Below, one piece after another: positions 1-5,371 of a stretch of 5,371 nt of DNA (position 1 is its first letter; each line of letters starts with the position of its first letter). Under the pieces are notes generated by a model. It saw only the letters and a program-made list of their open reading frames with translations. It had not been told where the DNA came from and made no database searches. The stretch is taken from positions 1-5,371 of the forward strand of contig CAAGNL010000315.1 in assembly GCA_900771305.1 (NCBI GenBank), in the 5' to 3' direction. The DNA comes from Kiritimatiellia bacterium. GTDB lineage: Bacteria; Verrucomicrobiota; Kiritimatiellia; RFP12; UBA1067. The position numbers and the translations under genes were made by a program.

Positions 1-20
1 ACACGACGCTCTTCCGATCT
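1..20 (+). other. Illumina TruSeq adapter remnant (not genomic)
   Basis: The first 20 bases (ACACGACGCTCTTCCGATCT) are identical to the 3' end of the Illumina TruSeq universal/read-1 adapter. This is library sequence left at the contig end. Genomic sequence begins at position 21, and the true upstream neighbour is unknown. Confidence 0.96.
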
Positions 21-1268
21 CGCGGCGCTCATAACAACTCCAATTTCACAGTACACATCCCAGGTCGCCCCCGGAACCTTATGGACAACTGCAAGGACTT
101 GGACGTATTCTTCACGCATGGCTTCAACGTGTCGGAGGCGGATGCCCACGCATGGGGATCGGAGGTGTTCAAGAGATTGTGGCAGTCGGGCTCGAACGTG
201 CGGTTCTGGATGTTCACATGGTCGGGGGACTACAACTGGCTGGGTGATGCGTTCAACGGTGTCCACTATCAGCAGGACGTGTATCAGGCGCTCAAGACCG
301 GTGCCGCGCTAAAGGTGTTCATGGAGAGCGCGCAGCCCACTTCCGCCAAGCGCATACTCATGTCGCAGTCGCTTGGCAACATGGTCGCCTGCGAGGCGAT
401 GCGTCAGGGCCTTTCCGTAGGCAAGTACTTCATGTTTAACGCGGCTGTCGCCTCCGAGGCCGTCGACGGAACACTCCAGGACGCAAACGCGGCGGTCAAG
501 TCCAAGTACGTCCCGTCCGACTGGAGCGACTACGATTCGCAGTCTTGGGCGGCGAACTGGCACAAGTGGTTTAAGGACGATCCTACGGACTCCCGTGGCA
601 AGATGGGATGGCCGGACTACTTTTCCACCGCCCTGGCGCGTGCCGGAACGGTGTACAACTATTACTCGACAGGCGATCCGATCTTCCTCGAATCGGACAC
701 CGTCCCCGGCGTCACCACGGGGATTTTCCATTGGCCTACGCTATCCCTGTCTTGGCCATTCATAGATTTCAACATCACCGCCGAAGAGGGAAGCTGGCAA
801 AAGCAGGAAACCCACAAAGGCGTAGAACCTATAGCGGGGACGCTACTGGGCGGATGGGGATTCAACTGTTGGTACGAGATTGTTGGCGGCGAACCCGTGC
901 AGATGTACTACACAGCGACCCAGGCCAATGCGATGGTGGCGAACGGCTCAATCACAAACAGCCCGGTGTTCAGTTATGGCGGAACGCCGCTCAACAACCG
1001 CAACGCCTCTCAGGACGACATCTGGCTATCCCTTGCAAAATACGTTCCAGCAGTTTCTTCTCCTGTAGGGGGAGATCGAGTATGGACTACTACAGGCAGA
1101 GATGTTGACTTAAACGAGAACTCTGCGATTGGTATCCTTCGTCCTAATGGATGGGGGCGAAGCCATAATGTTTTTCAGGATGCCTGGCTTCATTCGGATA
1201 TGAAAGACATGGCATTTTTCTATGTTTACAAATTGTACGAACATCTTGTATCTAAAGGAGACCTATAA
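21..1268 (+). CDS. Alpha/beta-hydrolase (lipase/esterase-like), 5'-partial
   Basis: Probable serine hydrolase of the alpha/beta fold; substrate unknown, an ester or lipid being the plausible guess. The frame is open from 21, directly after the adapter, so the gene very likely starts off-contig. The ATG at 81 has no convincing Shine-Dalgarno and is probably an internal Met of a longer protein. Numbering from that Met (395 residues): a beta-strand runs into the oxyanion-type HGFN (13-16); the nucleophile elbow is SQSLGN (95-100) with Ser97, an S-x-S-x-G variant of GxSxG; the likely acid is Asp199 in YYSTGDPIF; the likely catalytic His is His371 in WLHSD, close to the C-terminus. His362 is an alternative. 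No signal peptide can be judged because the N-terminus is missing. The last ~55 codons are visibly AT-richer than the GC-rich body. They recur as an orphan fragment at 3973-4137. The stop overlaps the next gene's ATG by one base (TAATG), implying translational coupling. The fold is well supported, the exact activity is not. Confidence 0.82.
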   Translation, partial: RGAHNNSNFTVHIPGRPRNLMDNCKDLDVFFTHGFNVSEADAHAWGSEVFKRLWQSGSNVRFWMFTWSGDYNWLGDAFNGVHYQQDVYQALKTGAALKVFMESAQPTSAKRILMSQSLGNMVACEAMRQGLSVGKYFMFNAAVASEAVDGTLQDANAAVKSKYVPSDWSDYDSQSWAANWHKWFKDDPTDSRGKMGWPDYFSTALARAGTVYNYYSTGDPIFLESDTVPGVTTGIFHWPTLSLSWPFIDFNITAEEGSWQKQETHKGVEPIAGTLLGGWGFNCWYEIVGGEPVQMYYTATQANAMVANGSITNSPVFSYGGTPLNNRNASQDDIWLSLAKYVPAVSSPVGGDRVWTTTGRDVDLNENSAIGILRPNGWGRSHNVFQDAWLHSDMKDMAFFYVYKLYEHLVSKGDL

Positions 1269-1270
1269 TG
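1140..1270 (+). repeat. Tail repeat copy 1 (hydrolase 3' end plus P1 start codon)
   Basis: This 131-bp segment aligns without gaps to 4006-4136 at about 78% nucleotide identity, counted by hand. It encodes hydrolase residues 354-395 (RPNGWGR...KLYEHLVSKGDL), the stop, and the start codon of P1. The matching translation of the other copy is about 74% identical (31 of 42). The divergence shows an old duplication or import of a related module rather than a recent exact repeat. Confidence 0.85.
1255..1260 (+). promoter_or_regulatory. Ribosome binding site for P1
   Basis: AAGGAG lies 7 nt before the ATG at 1268 and inside the last codons of the hydrolase gene. The same placement is seen in the second module (4121-4126), so both P genes are set up for translation coupled to the hydrolase tail. 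Confidence 0.75.
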
Positions 1271-2305
1271 AAAAAAAATGTTCTGTCATTGATTGCGGCA
1301 TCAGTTGTCGTATCCGCCTCGGCCCTCGATTTAACGCTTTATAACGCACAACGATTTGGTGCGGAGGCCAAATTCGTTTTGCGTGTGATTGATCAAGATG
1401 GCGTTCCCGTTGCACACGCAAGGATTTTTGGAGGCTTTCAGACGGGAGGCAATCTCAATGATAATGAACCCATAAGAGGTTTCACGGATACGAATGGCGA
1501 ATACAGCGTGCAGGGTAAGTGTACAAGCAGAGTACGTTGCGGGATTTCCAAGGAAGGATATTATGCCTCGGATTTTATTGTAAAGTACCCAGACAACAAA
1601 TGCCAGAGACCTGTTGAAAATGGCAAATGGATGCCGTATGGCACCGTGTCAACGGTTGTACTAAAAAGAATTAAGAGCCCTTGTGAATTGATATGTGACG
1701 ATGGCAGCTGCAAAGAACTTCCAAAACTTGGTGAATGGATGGGGTATGATCTTGAGTTAAATCAATGGACTAAGCCGTATGGAAACGGACAACATTCCGA
1801 CATGCTCGTAAAGATTTGCATCGATGCAGTCAATGATACGAGTAATTTCAAGACTTCAATGGAGATTACGTTTACAAACAATCCGTATGGAGGAGCATAT
1901 AGGCTGACGAAGGAATTATGCTCGGAAATGAAATCCGTTTATATGGCAGACACAAATGCAGTATATCAGTCATCGTTCTTGTTCGTGCACGAACGTCATC
2001 CGATAGTCAAACACGGTCGTTCAGCATATGCTGAAGGCATAAAGGAAGTTGATACAAGACTTGACGGCAACACGTATCTTATTGTTCGCACAAGGACTAA
2101 AGTCGATGAGAAGGGTAATCTTGTCTCGGCGCACTATGGGAAGATTTATGGGCTGTGGGAATTCTTCGGTTCGATGAGGGCAAGTCGCATACATTTTAAT
2201 CCGAAGCCTAACAATCCAAATTTAGAAGATGCCGAAACCGCAAGATACTCACAAATGCTCATGCGTCAAAGAGAAGAGCAAATGCAACAGGAGGGATTGA
2301 AATGA
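1268..2305 (+). CDS. Secreted P1: carboxypeptidase-regulatory-like domain plus conserved C-terminal domain
   Basis: A 345-residue exported protein of unknown function. A Sec signal peptide is visible: KK at 2-3, a hydrophobic core to about residue 16, and a signal peptidase I site ASA at 17-19, before LDLTLYN. Residues ~36-101 resemble a carboxypeptidase-regulatory-like/Ig-like beta-sandwich (DQDGVPVAHA, GGFQTGGNLND, TDTNGEY, KEGYYAS), with a cysteine pair (Cys85, Cys91) also present in P2 that could form a disulfide. Further conserved blocks are GKWMPYG (119-125), W-x-x-PYGxG (167-174), FTNNPYGGAY (202-211), RTRTKVDE (274-281), AHYGKI (288-293) and FNPKPNNPNLED (310-321). The tail (~325-345) is polar and Gln/Glu-rich, probably helical. 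The ATG at 1268 is chosen because of its Shine-Dalgarno, signal peptide and overlap with the hydrolase stop. It may be a periplasmic or outer-surface partner of the hydrolase; an immunity-like role is possible but only inferred. Confidence 0.88.
   Translation: MKKNVLSLIAASVVVSASALDLTLYNAQRFGAEAKFVLRVIDQDGVPVAHARIFGGFQTGGNLNDNEPIRGFTDTNGEYSVQGKCTSRVRCGISKEGYYASDFIVKYPDNKCQRPVENGKWMPYGTVSTVVLKRIKSPCELICDDGSCKELPKLGEWMGYDLELNQWTKPYGNGQHSDMLVKICIDAVNDTSNFKTSMEITFTNNPYGGAYRLTKELCSEMKSVYMADTNAVYQSSFLFVHERHPIVKHGRSAYAEGIKEVDTRLDGNTYLIVRTRTKVDEKGNLVSAHYGKIYGLWEFFGSMRASRIHFNPKPNNPNLEDAETARYSQMLMRQREEQMQQEGLK
2020..2035. repeat. Perfect 16-bp palindrome inside P1
   Basis: TTCAGCATATGCTGAA reads identically on both strands. 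A perfect 14-bp palindrome, GTTCGTGCACGAAC, lies just upstream at 1981-1994. Both fall in a stretch of P1 (~residues 239-256) that is not conserved in P2. No function is evident; a protein-binding site or chance are both possible. Confidence 0.4.
2289..2295 (+). promoter_or_regulatory. Strong ribosome binding site for the truncated gene at 2302
   Basis: AGGAGGG, a consensus Shine-Dalgarno, sits 6 nt before the ATG at 2302 and overlaps the end of P1. It is the best ribosome site in the window, yet it serves a frame of only 23 codons. This supports the idea that a full gene once started here. Confidence 0.65.
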
Positions 2306-2373
2306 GGAATCATTCCGCGAGCCGATTTGTGGTTCTAATTGGGTCTTCTGTTCTGCTACTGCGCCGGAAATGA
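2302..2373 (+). pseudogene. Truncated gene start with signal-peptide-like sequence
   Basis: A 23-residue frame starts at the ATG overlapping the P1 stop (ATGA), behind a consensus Shine-Dalgarno. The peptide begins MRNHSASRF and continues with a hydrophobic run, VVLIGSSVLLL, before RRK and a stop: a positively charged start plus hydrophobic core, as in a Sec signal peptide. P2 is likewise followed at once by another signal-peptide gene (P3). The simplest reading is that this is the 5' end of a second P-type gene after P1, whose remainder was replaced when the restriction-methyltransferase sequence arrived. It is too short to prove homology. A genuine tiny membrane peptide is the alternative. 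Confidence 0.5.
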
Positions 2374-2377
2374 TGGG

Positions 2378-2385
2378 AAAGGGAG
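2378..2385 (+). promoter_or_regulatory. Probable ribosome binding site of the methyltransferase gene
   Basis: AAAGGGAG lies 11 nt before the ATG at 2397, slightly longer than ideal spacing. It supports 2397 as the native start, meaning the left breakpoint lies upstream and the gene's own leader was carried in. I see no convincing -35/-10 promoter in 2306-2396. Confidence 0.5.
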
Positions 2386-2396
2386 TCGTATAAGAC

Positions 2397-3989
2397 ATGA
2401 AGAACGATGTTCAGCAGCGGCAGGCGGCAAAGAAGTTCGTAGAATACTGGATGTTCCAGCGTGGCAGCGAGAAAGGCGAGGATCAGCAGTTCTGGAACTC
2501 GCTTCTCGGCGAAGTGATGGGCGTGGCAGACGTAAAGTCACGAATCAAGTATCAGGTGCCAATCCAGCTGAAGGACACGACGAAGTTCCTCGATGCATGG
2601 ATTCCAGAAACTCGCGTTCTCATCGAACATAAATCTCGCGGCGTGAATCTCGACGCGCCGCAGTCCGGCCATGGCTGCCTGACCCCATACGAACAGGCGG
2701 CAGAGTACGACAACGCCCGCCCGTTCGACGAAAAGGCGCGTTGGATCGTCACATGCAATTTCGACGAGTTCCGCATCTACGACCGAGCAAAGCCGCTTGC
2801 ACCACCGATGAGAGTGGGGCTGGGCGACTTGCCGAAGGAAGCGTACCGCCTCGCGTTCCTCGTGAATCCGAAGGAAAAGGCCATCGACCGCGAGCTTGAA
2901 ATCTCCGTACAGGCCGGCCGCATCGTGGGCGAGATATACGATGCCCTCTTGAAGCAGTACGAGAACGGGACGAAAACGACAGATGGGACAAGAGTGAGTT
3001 GCGAACACCTCGCCGCCCTCAACCGCCTGTGCGTTCGCCTCGTGTTCTGCCTCTACGCCAAAGATGCCGACATCTTCCCGAAGGACTGCTTCAAGCGGCT
3101 TGTGGAGGCAAGCGACGCAAGGCGCCTGCGCATCGACCTTCAACGACTTTTCCATACGCTTGACACGCCTACGGACAAGCGCGACCCGTACCTTGAACCC
3201 GAACTTTGCGCATTCCCCTACACGAACGGCGGACTTTTCCGCAACGCCGCCGCGAACGACATCCCGCCGTTGACCGAGGAAATACGCAAACTGCTCATCG
3301 GCGCGTCGCAGTTCGACTGGCGCGACATTACCCCTACCATCTTCGGTGCTCTCTTCGAATCGACCCTCAACCCCGTCACGCGGCGCGCGGGCGGCATGGT
3401 CTATACCTCGGTCGAAAACATCCACAAGGTCATAGACCCGCTCTTTCTCGACGATTTGACGCGGCGGGTGGGTGCCGCCATCCAAAAAGGCGACAAGCGC
3501 ACGCTCCTTGCCCTGCAAGCGGAAATAGCCGCGCTGACGTTCCTTGATCCGGCCTGCGGCAGCGGCAATTTCCTCACCGAGACGTACATCTGCCTCCGCC
3601 GACTTGAAAACCGCATTATCGCCGCCCTGCAGAAAGGACAAAGCGAGTTCGACCTTGGCTTGTCCGTCAAAGTCTCAATCGCGCAGTTCCATGGAATCGA
3701 GATAAATGACTTCGCGGTGTCCGTCGCCAAGACCGCGCTCTGGATAGCCGAAGCGCAGATGCTCCGCGAGACGGCGGAAATACTGCACCGCGAACCCGAC
3801 TATCTGCCGCTACACGACTATGCAAACATCGTCGAGGGCAATGCGCTCCGCATGGATTGGCCCTGCACGAACTACATCATGGGCAACCCACCGTTTGTGG
3901 GGCTTTCGTACAGAACAAGAGATCAAGCCGCTGACATGGATTCAGTATATTCCGACTGGAAAGATACTAACTATGGCAAACTTGAATGA
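2397..3989 (+). CDS. 3'-truncated MmeI-like restriction-methyltransferase (type IIG/IIL)
   Basis: N-terminal 530 residues of a single-chain restriction endonuclease-DNA adenine methyltransferase; intact MmeI-like proteins are usually about 900 residues or more. The N-terminal block (QQRQAAKKF, W near 34, LDAW...LIEHK) carries a PD-(D/E)xK-type nuclease signature, Asp66-x10-Glu77-x-Lys79, comparable to the D-x9-E-x-K of MmeI. A helical linker covers ~150-340. The methyltransferase follows: SAM-binding motif I DPACGSGN (384-391), GIEIND (433-438), GNALRMDW (481-488) and catalytic motif IV NPPF (497-500). The match to the family continues through DMDSVYSD to YGKL, where relatives read GK(L/I)DYV and go on; here it reads GKLE and stops. 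The rest of the methyltransferase fold and the target-recognition domain are absent, so the product is probably inactive. Composition is GC-rich, unlike the P genes on either side. The sequence after the break is the tail of an unrelated hydrolase. Confidence 0.88.
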   Translation: MKNDVQQRQAAKKFVEYWMFQRGSEKGEDQQFWNSLLGEVMGVADVKSRIKYQVPIQLKDTTKFLDAWIPETRVLIEHKSRGVNLDAPQSGHGCLTPYEQAAEYDNARPFDEKARWIVTCNFDEFRIYDRAKPLAPPMRVGLGDLPKEAYRLAFLVNPKEKAIDRELEISVQAGRIVGEIYDALLKQYENGTKTTDGTRVSCEHLAALNRLCVRLVFCLYAKDADIFPKDCFKRLVEASDARRLRIDLQRLFHTLDTPTDKRDPYLEPELCAFPYTNGGLFRNAAANDIPPLTEEIRKLLIGASQFDWRDITPTIFGALFESTLNPVTRRAGGMVYTSVENIHKVIDPLFLDDLTRRVGAAIQKGDKRTLLALQAEIAALTFLDPACGSGNFLTETYICLRRLENRIIAALQKGQSEFDLGLSVKVSIAQFHGIEINDFAVSVAKTALWIAEAQMLRETAEILHREPDYLPLHDYANIVEGNALRMDWPCTNYIMGNPPFVGLSYRTRDQAADMDSVYSDWKDTNYGKLE

Positions 3990-4005
3990 TGTCAGCGATG
4001 TTGGC

Positions 4006-4136
4006 CGTCCTAATGAATGGGGACGTGACCACAATGTATATGAAGAGTCGTGGCTTCATTCCGACATGAAAGACATGGCGTATTTCTATGTGTACAAACT
4101 TTACGAACAACTCGTAACAAGAGGAGACATGCAATG
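4006..4136 (+). repeat. Tail repeat copy 2 (orphan hydrolase 3' end plus P2 start codon)
   Basis: This is the 131-bp counterpart of 1140-1270, ungapped and about 78% identical by hand count. The longest identical stretches include CGTCCTAATG at the left edge and ATGAAAGACATGGC in the middle. The repeat links a hydrolase tail to the start of a P gene in both places. Confidence 0.85.
4121..4126 (+). promoter_or_regulatory. Ribosome binding site for P2
   Basis: GAGGAG lies 7 nt before the ATG at 4134, in the same relative position as the P1 site. It settles the P2 start at 4134 rather than the upstream in-frame ATG at 4050. Confidence 0.75.
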
Positions 4137-5117
4137 AAAACAGCGTTTCGCATCTTTGCCGTCATTCCGTTGATGGCGATTTCGGCACAGCCGGATTTGA
4201 CACTTTACAACGCGACCCGTAATGGGGCAAAGGTGAATATCTGTTTGCATGTTGTGGATTCCAATGGGAATCCTGTTCCGCAGGCCAGGTTGCGTGGCGG
4301 AATGCAAACGGGCGATAGTTTAAACGACTTTTCTTCGATAGAAGGCGCGACTAACACGAACGGAGACTATGTTGTTAGTGGGAAGTGTACGCACAGACTT
4401 AGATGCGGCATTAGGAAACGCGGATACTATCCGTCTGAGTTCTCCATATCGTATCCTATCAAAGAAGCTATGCCACAGATAGCCGATGGGAAATGGCTGC
4501 CTTATGGAGAAAAACGAACTGTAGTACTTAAAGAAATACGAAATCCAGGAGAACTTAGCGCATTCCCTGATTCGCTACGCAATTGCCGCATCCCGGAATT
4601 TGACAAATGGATTGGGTTTGACTTTGAATATGCCGACTGGGCTTATCCATATGGGAAAGGACGCAATTGTGATGTGCTGCTAAAGTTCTCTTCGGAAGAA
4701 AGAGGCATGCATGATTACAGATATGTTATGGATGTATCTTTTACGAATAATCCTTATGCCGGTGCATATCTGATGAAAGAGGACAAGTCCTCGAGATTGA
4801 CAACGGAATATGAAGCCAATTCAAATGCAACATATCGAACATCATTTTCCTTTGTGAGCGAACAAAGTCCTGGTCAGCCGAGACACTGGGATTTTCTTGA
4901 CAGCGACTCGTATTTAGTGTTTCGCACGCGTACACGCGTGGACGAACAAGGCCATTTAACAGGAGCACATTATGGGAAAATACTTGGACGATGGATGTCC
5001 GATACCGAGTTCATGATCTTGAGCGATGGGTGTTTTAATCCGATTGAAAACAATATCAATATTGAAGACGGCACTTCTCTACGTGCTGTTCTTCGCAATC
5101 TAAACAAGAAGCAGTAA
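4134..5117 (+). CDS. Secreted P2, paralog of P1
   Basis: A 327-residue exported protein, full-length paralog of P1, function unknown. The signal peptide has a basic start (MKTAFR), a hydrophobic core and probable cleavage near Ala18, just before the P1-like QPDLTLYNATRNGAK. The beta-sandwich block keeps the family pattern (NGNPVPQARLRGG, QTGDSLND, NTNGDY, RGYYPSEF) and the Cys85/Cys91 pair. Conserved blocks recur in order: GKWLPYG (119-125), GFDFEYADWAYPYGKG (161-176), FTNNPYAGAY (203-212), RTRTRVDE (264-271), AHYGKI (277-282) and FNPIENNINIEDG (301-313). Between the blocks it differs from P1, notably at ~140-160 and 215-255. The C-terminus is shorter and lacks P1's Gln/Glu-rich tail. The in-frame ATG at 4050 is rejected because it would overlap the hydrolase-tail frame and hide the signal peptide. 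It overlaps the orphan tail by 4 bp and is followed 6 bp later by P3. Confidence 0.88.
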   Translation: MKTAFRIFAVIPLMAISAQPDLTLYNATRNGAKVNICLHVVDSNGNPVPQARLRGGMQTGDSLNDFSSIEGATNTNGDYVVSGKCTHRLRCGIRKRGYYPSEFSISYPIKEAMPQIADGKWLPYGEKRTVVLKEIRNPGELSAFPDSLRNCRIPEFDKWIGFDFEYADWAYPYGKGRNCDVLLKFSSEERGMHDYRYVMDVSFTNNPYAGAYLMKEDKSSRLTTEYEANSNATYRTSFSFVSEQSPGQPRHWDFLDSDSYLVFRTRTRVDEQGHLTGAHYGKILGRWMSDTEFMILSDGCFNPIENNINIEDGTSLRAVLRNLNKKQ

Positions 5118-5123
5118 CTTTGC

Positions 5124-5371
5124 ATGAAAACTCTTCGTTGTCTGTTATTGTTGGCGTCTTTGGCATTTGAAATGCTCGCCGAGGCGTTCCCTCGCAGTTC
5201 CGATCATATTCTTTACAGGGCACGAGAGCATGGTGCGTTGGCCAGGGAGTGTCTGCGAGTAGTAGACCAGGACGGACTTCCTGTCGCCGGCGCAAAGGTC
5301 TGGGGAGGGTTGCAGACAGGCGGCAACCTTAGGGACTTCACCCCTATAAGTGGTGTTACAGACACGAATGG
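5124..5371 (+). CDS. Secreted P3, third paralog, 3'-partial
   Basis: The first 82 residues of a third family member, cut by the right window edge. The signal peptide is MKTLRCLLLLASLAFEMLAEA, probably cleaved after an Ala near 19-21. It then has HILYRAREHGALARECLRVV and the family signature DQDGLPVAGAKVWGGLQTGG, ending at TDTNG. Over the 38 residues from V-x-D-Q/S to TNG it matches P1 at about 26 positions, while P1 and P2 match at about 21, so P3 is not simply the newest copy of its neighbour P2. Its base composition is GC-richer than P1 and P2. It starts 6 bp after the P2 stop with no clear Shine-Dalgarno, so translation may depend on ribosomes finishing P2. Unlike P1 and P2, no hydrolase tail precedes it. 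Confidence 0.82.
   Translation, partial: MKTLRCLLLLASLAFEMLAEAFPRSSDHILYRAREHGALARECLRVVDQDGLPVAGAKVWGGLQTGGNLRDFTPISGVTDTN

Larger units (their letters stand above)
3973..4137 (+). pseudogene. Orphan C-terminal tail of the alpha/beta-hydrolase
   Basis: A 54-codon frame from the ATG at 3973 encodes MANLNDVSDVGRPNEWGRDH and so on, ending KLYEQLVTRGDMQ. From RPN onward it matches the C-terminus of the hydrolase at 21-1268 in 31 of 42 positions, including the WLHSDMKDMA block with the putative catalytic His. The nucleophile and acid regions are absent, so it cannot be an active hydrolase alone. The left boundary of homology lies near the LND/LNE codons at ~3979-3990, coinciding with the end of the methyltransferase match; the first few codons may belong to that gene. 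A weak GGAAAG sits 9-15 nt upstream of the ATG, so a short peptide could be made. Its stop overlaps the P2 start (ATGA), mirroring the intact hydrolase-P1 junction. Confidence 0.8.

Noticed and set aside
608..1108. Plus-strand 166-codon frame inside the hydrolase
   Set aside because: It is a +1 shadow of the hydrolase body; the hydrolase frame carries the family motifs and this one shows none.
2306..2396. Possible promoter or terminator in the short gap before the methyltransferase
   Set aside because: I found no convincing -35/-10 pair and no stem-loop followed by a T-run; the gap holds only the truncated signal-peptide stub and a ribosome site.
2538..3641. Long minus-strand open frame (367 codons) opposite the methyltransferase gene
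   Set aside because: It is antisense to a clearly recognisable restriction-methyltransferase in GC-rich sequence, where reverse frames stay open by codon bias. The translation is low-complexity Arg/Val/Glu/Ala-rich with no recognisable motif.
3820..3972. Upstream part of the frame that contains the orphan tail, starting at ATG 3820
   Set aside because: These codons lie out of frame within the methyltransferase motif III-IV region, whose own frame clearly encodes GNALRMDW and NPPF. Only the part after ~3973 matches the hydrolase.
3978..4000. Premature methyltransferase stop as a simple frameshift
   Set aside because: No frame downstream of 3989 continues the methyltransferase family (the expected DYV and later motifs are missing); the sequence instead matches the hydrolase tail, so this is a replacement, not an indel.
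4050..4133. Upstream in-frame ATG that would lengthen P2 by 28 residues
   Set aside because: The extension overlaps the conserved hydrolase-tail frame, has no Shine-Dalgarno, and would bury the signal peptide that begins at 4134.
4926..4939. Paired ACGCGT sites two bases apart in P2
   Set aside because: They fall on the codons of the conserved RTRTRV block, are not shared by P1, and are explained by Arg/Thr codon choice.

Overview
This looks like a short-read metagenome contig. Its first 20 bases match the 3' end of the Illumina TruSeq read-1 adapter, so biological sequence starts at position 21 and the left end is an assembly edge. All genes are on the + strand, tightly packed, with overlapping stops and starts. 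The likely source is a host-associated PVC-group bacterium (Kiritimatiellae/Lentisphaerae-like). That rests on a remembered resemblance of the secreted proteins and the hydrolase to families common in those genomes; there is no marker gene in the window.

Layout. (1) 21-1268: 3' part of an alpha/beta-hydrolase gene, open at the 5' edge, with oxyanion HGF, nucleophile elbow SQSLGN, probable catalytic Asp and a C-terminal catalytic His. (2) 1268-2305: a secreted protein (here P1) with a carboxypeptidase-regulatory-like N-terminal domain and a conserved C-terminal domain of unknown function. (3) 2302-2373: a 23-codon stub with a perfect Shine-Dalgarno and a signal-peptide-like start, probably the beginning of another gene cut off by what follows. 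(4) 2397-3989: the N-terminal half of an MmeI-like type IIG/IIL restriction-methyltransferase. It has nuclease and methyltransferase motifs I-IV and then stops abruptly, without target-recognition domain. (5) 3973-4137: an orphan copy of the last ~50 codons of the hydrolase, carrying the catalytic His but no nucleophile. (6) 4134-5117: P2, a paralog of P1, overlapping the orphan tail exactly as P1 overlaps the intact hydrolase. (7) 5124-5371: P3, a third paralog, running off the right edge.

The main pattern is a repeated module, 'hydrolase C-terminal tail + secreted P protein'. The two copies align without gaps over 131 bp (1140-1270 and 4006-4136, about 78% identical by hand), including the start codon of the P gene. 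The modules are AT-richer than the hydrolase body and the methyltransferase. A truncated restriction-modification gene is wedged between them, with one junction in a displaced gene's signal peptide and the other at a short microhomology. Orphan C-terminal pieces of an enzyme, each followed by a divergent copy of a secreted partner, resemble the displaced tip/partner cassettes of polymorphic effector-immunity loci. A lipase-like effector with duplicated periplasmic neutralising partners is therefore a reasonable hypothesis. It is inference only; a surface enzyme with duplicated accessory proteins fits the same data.
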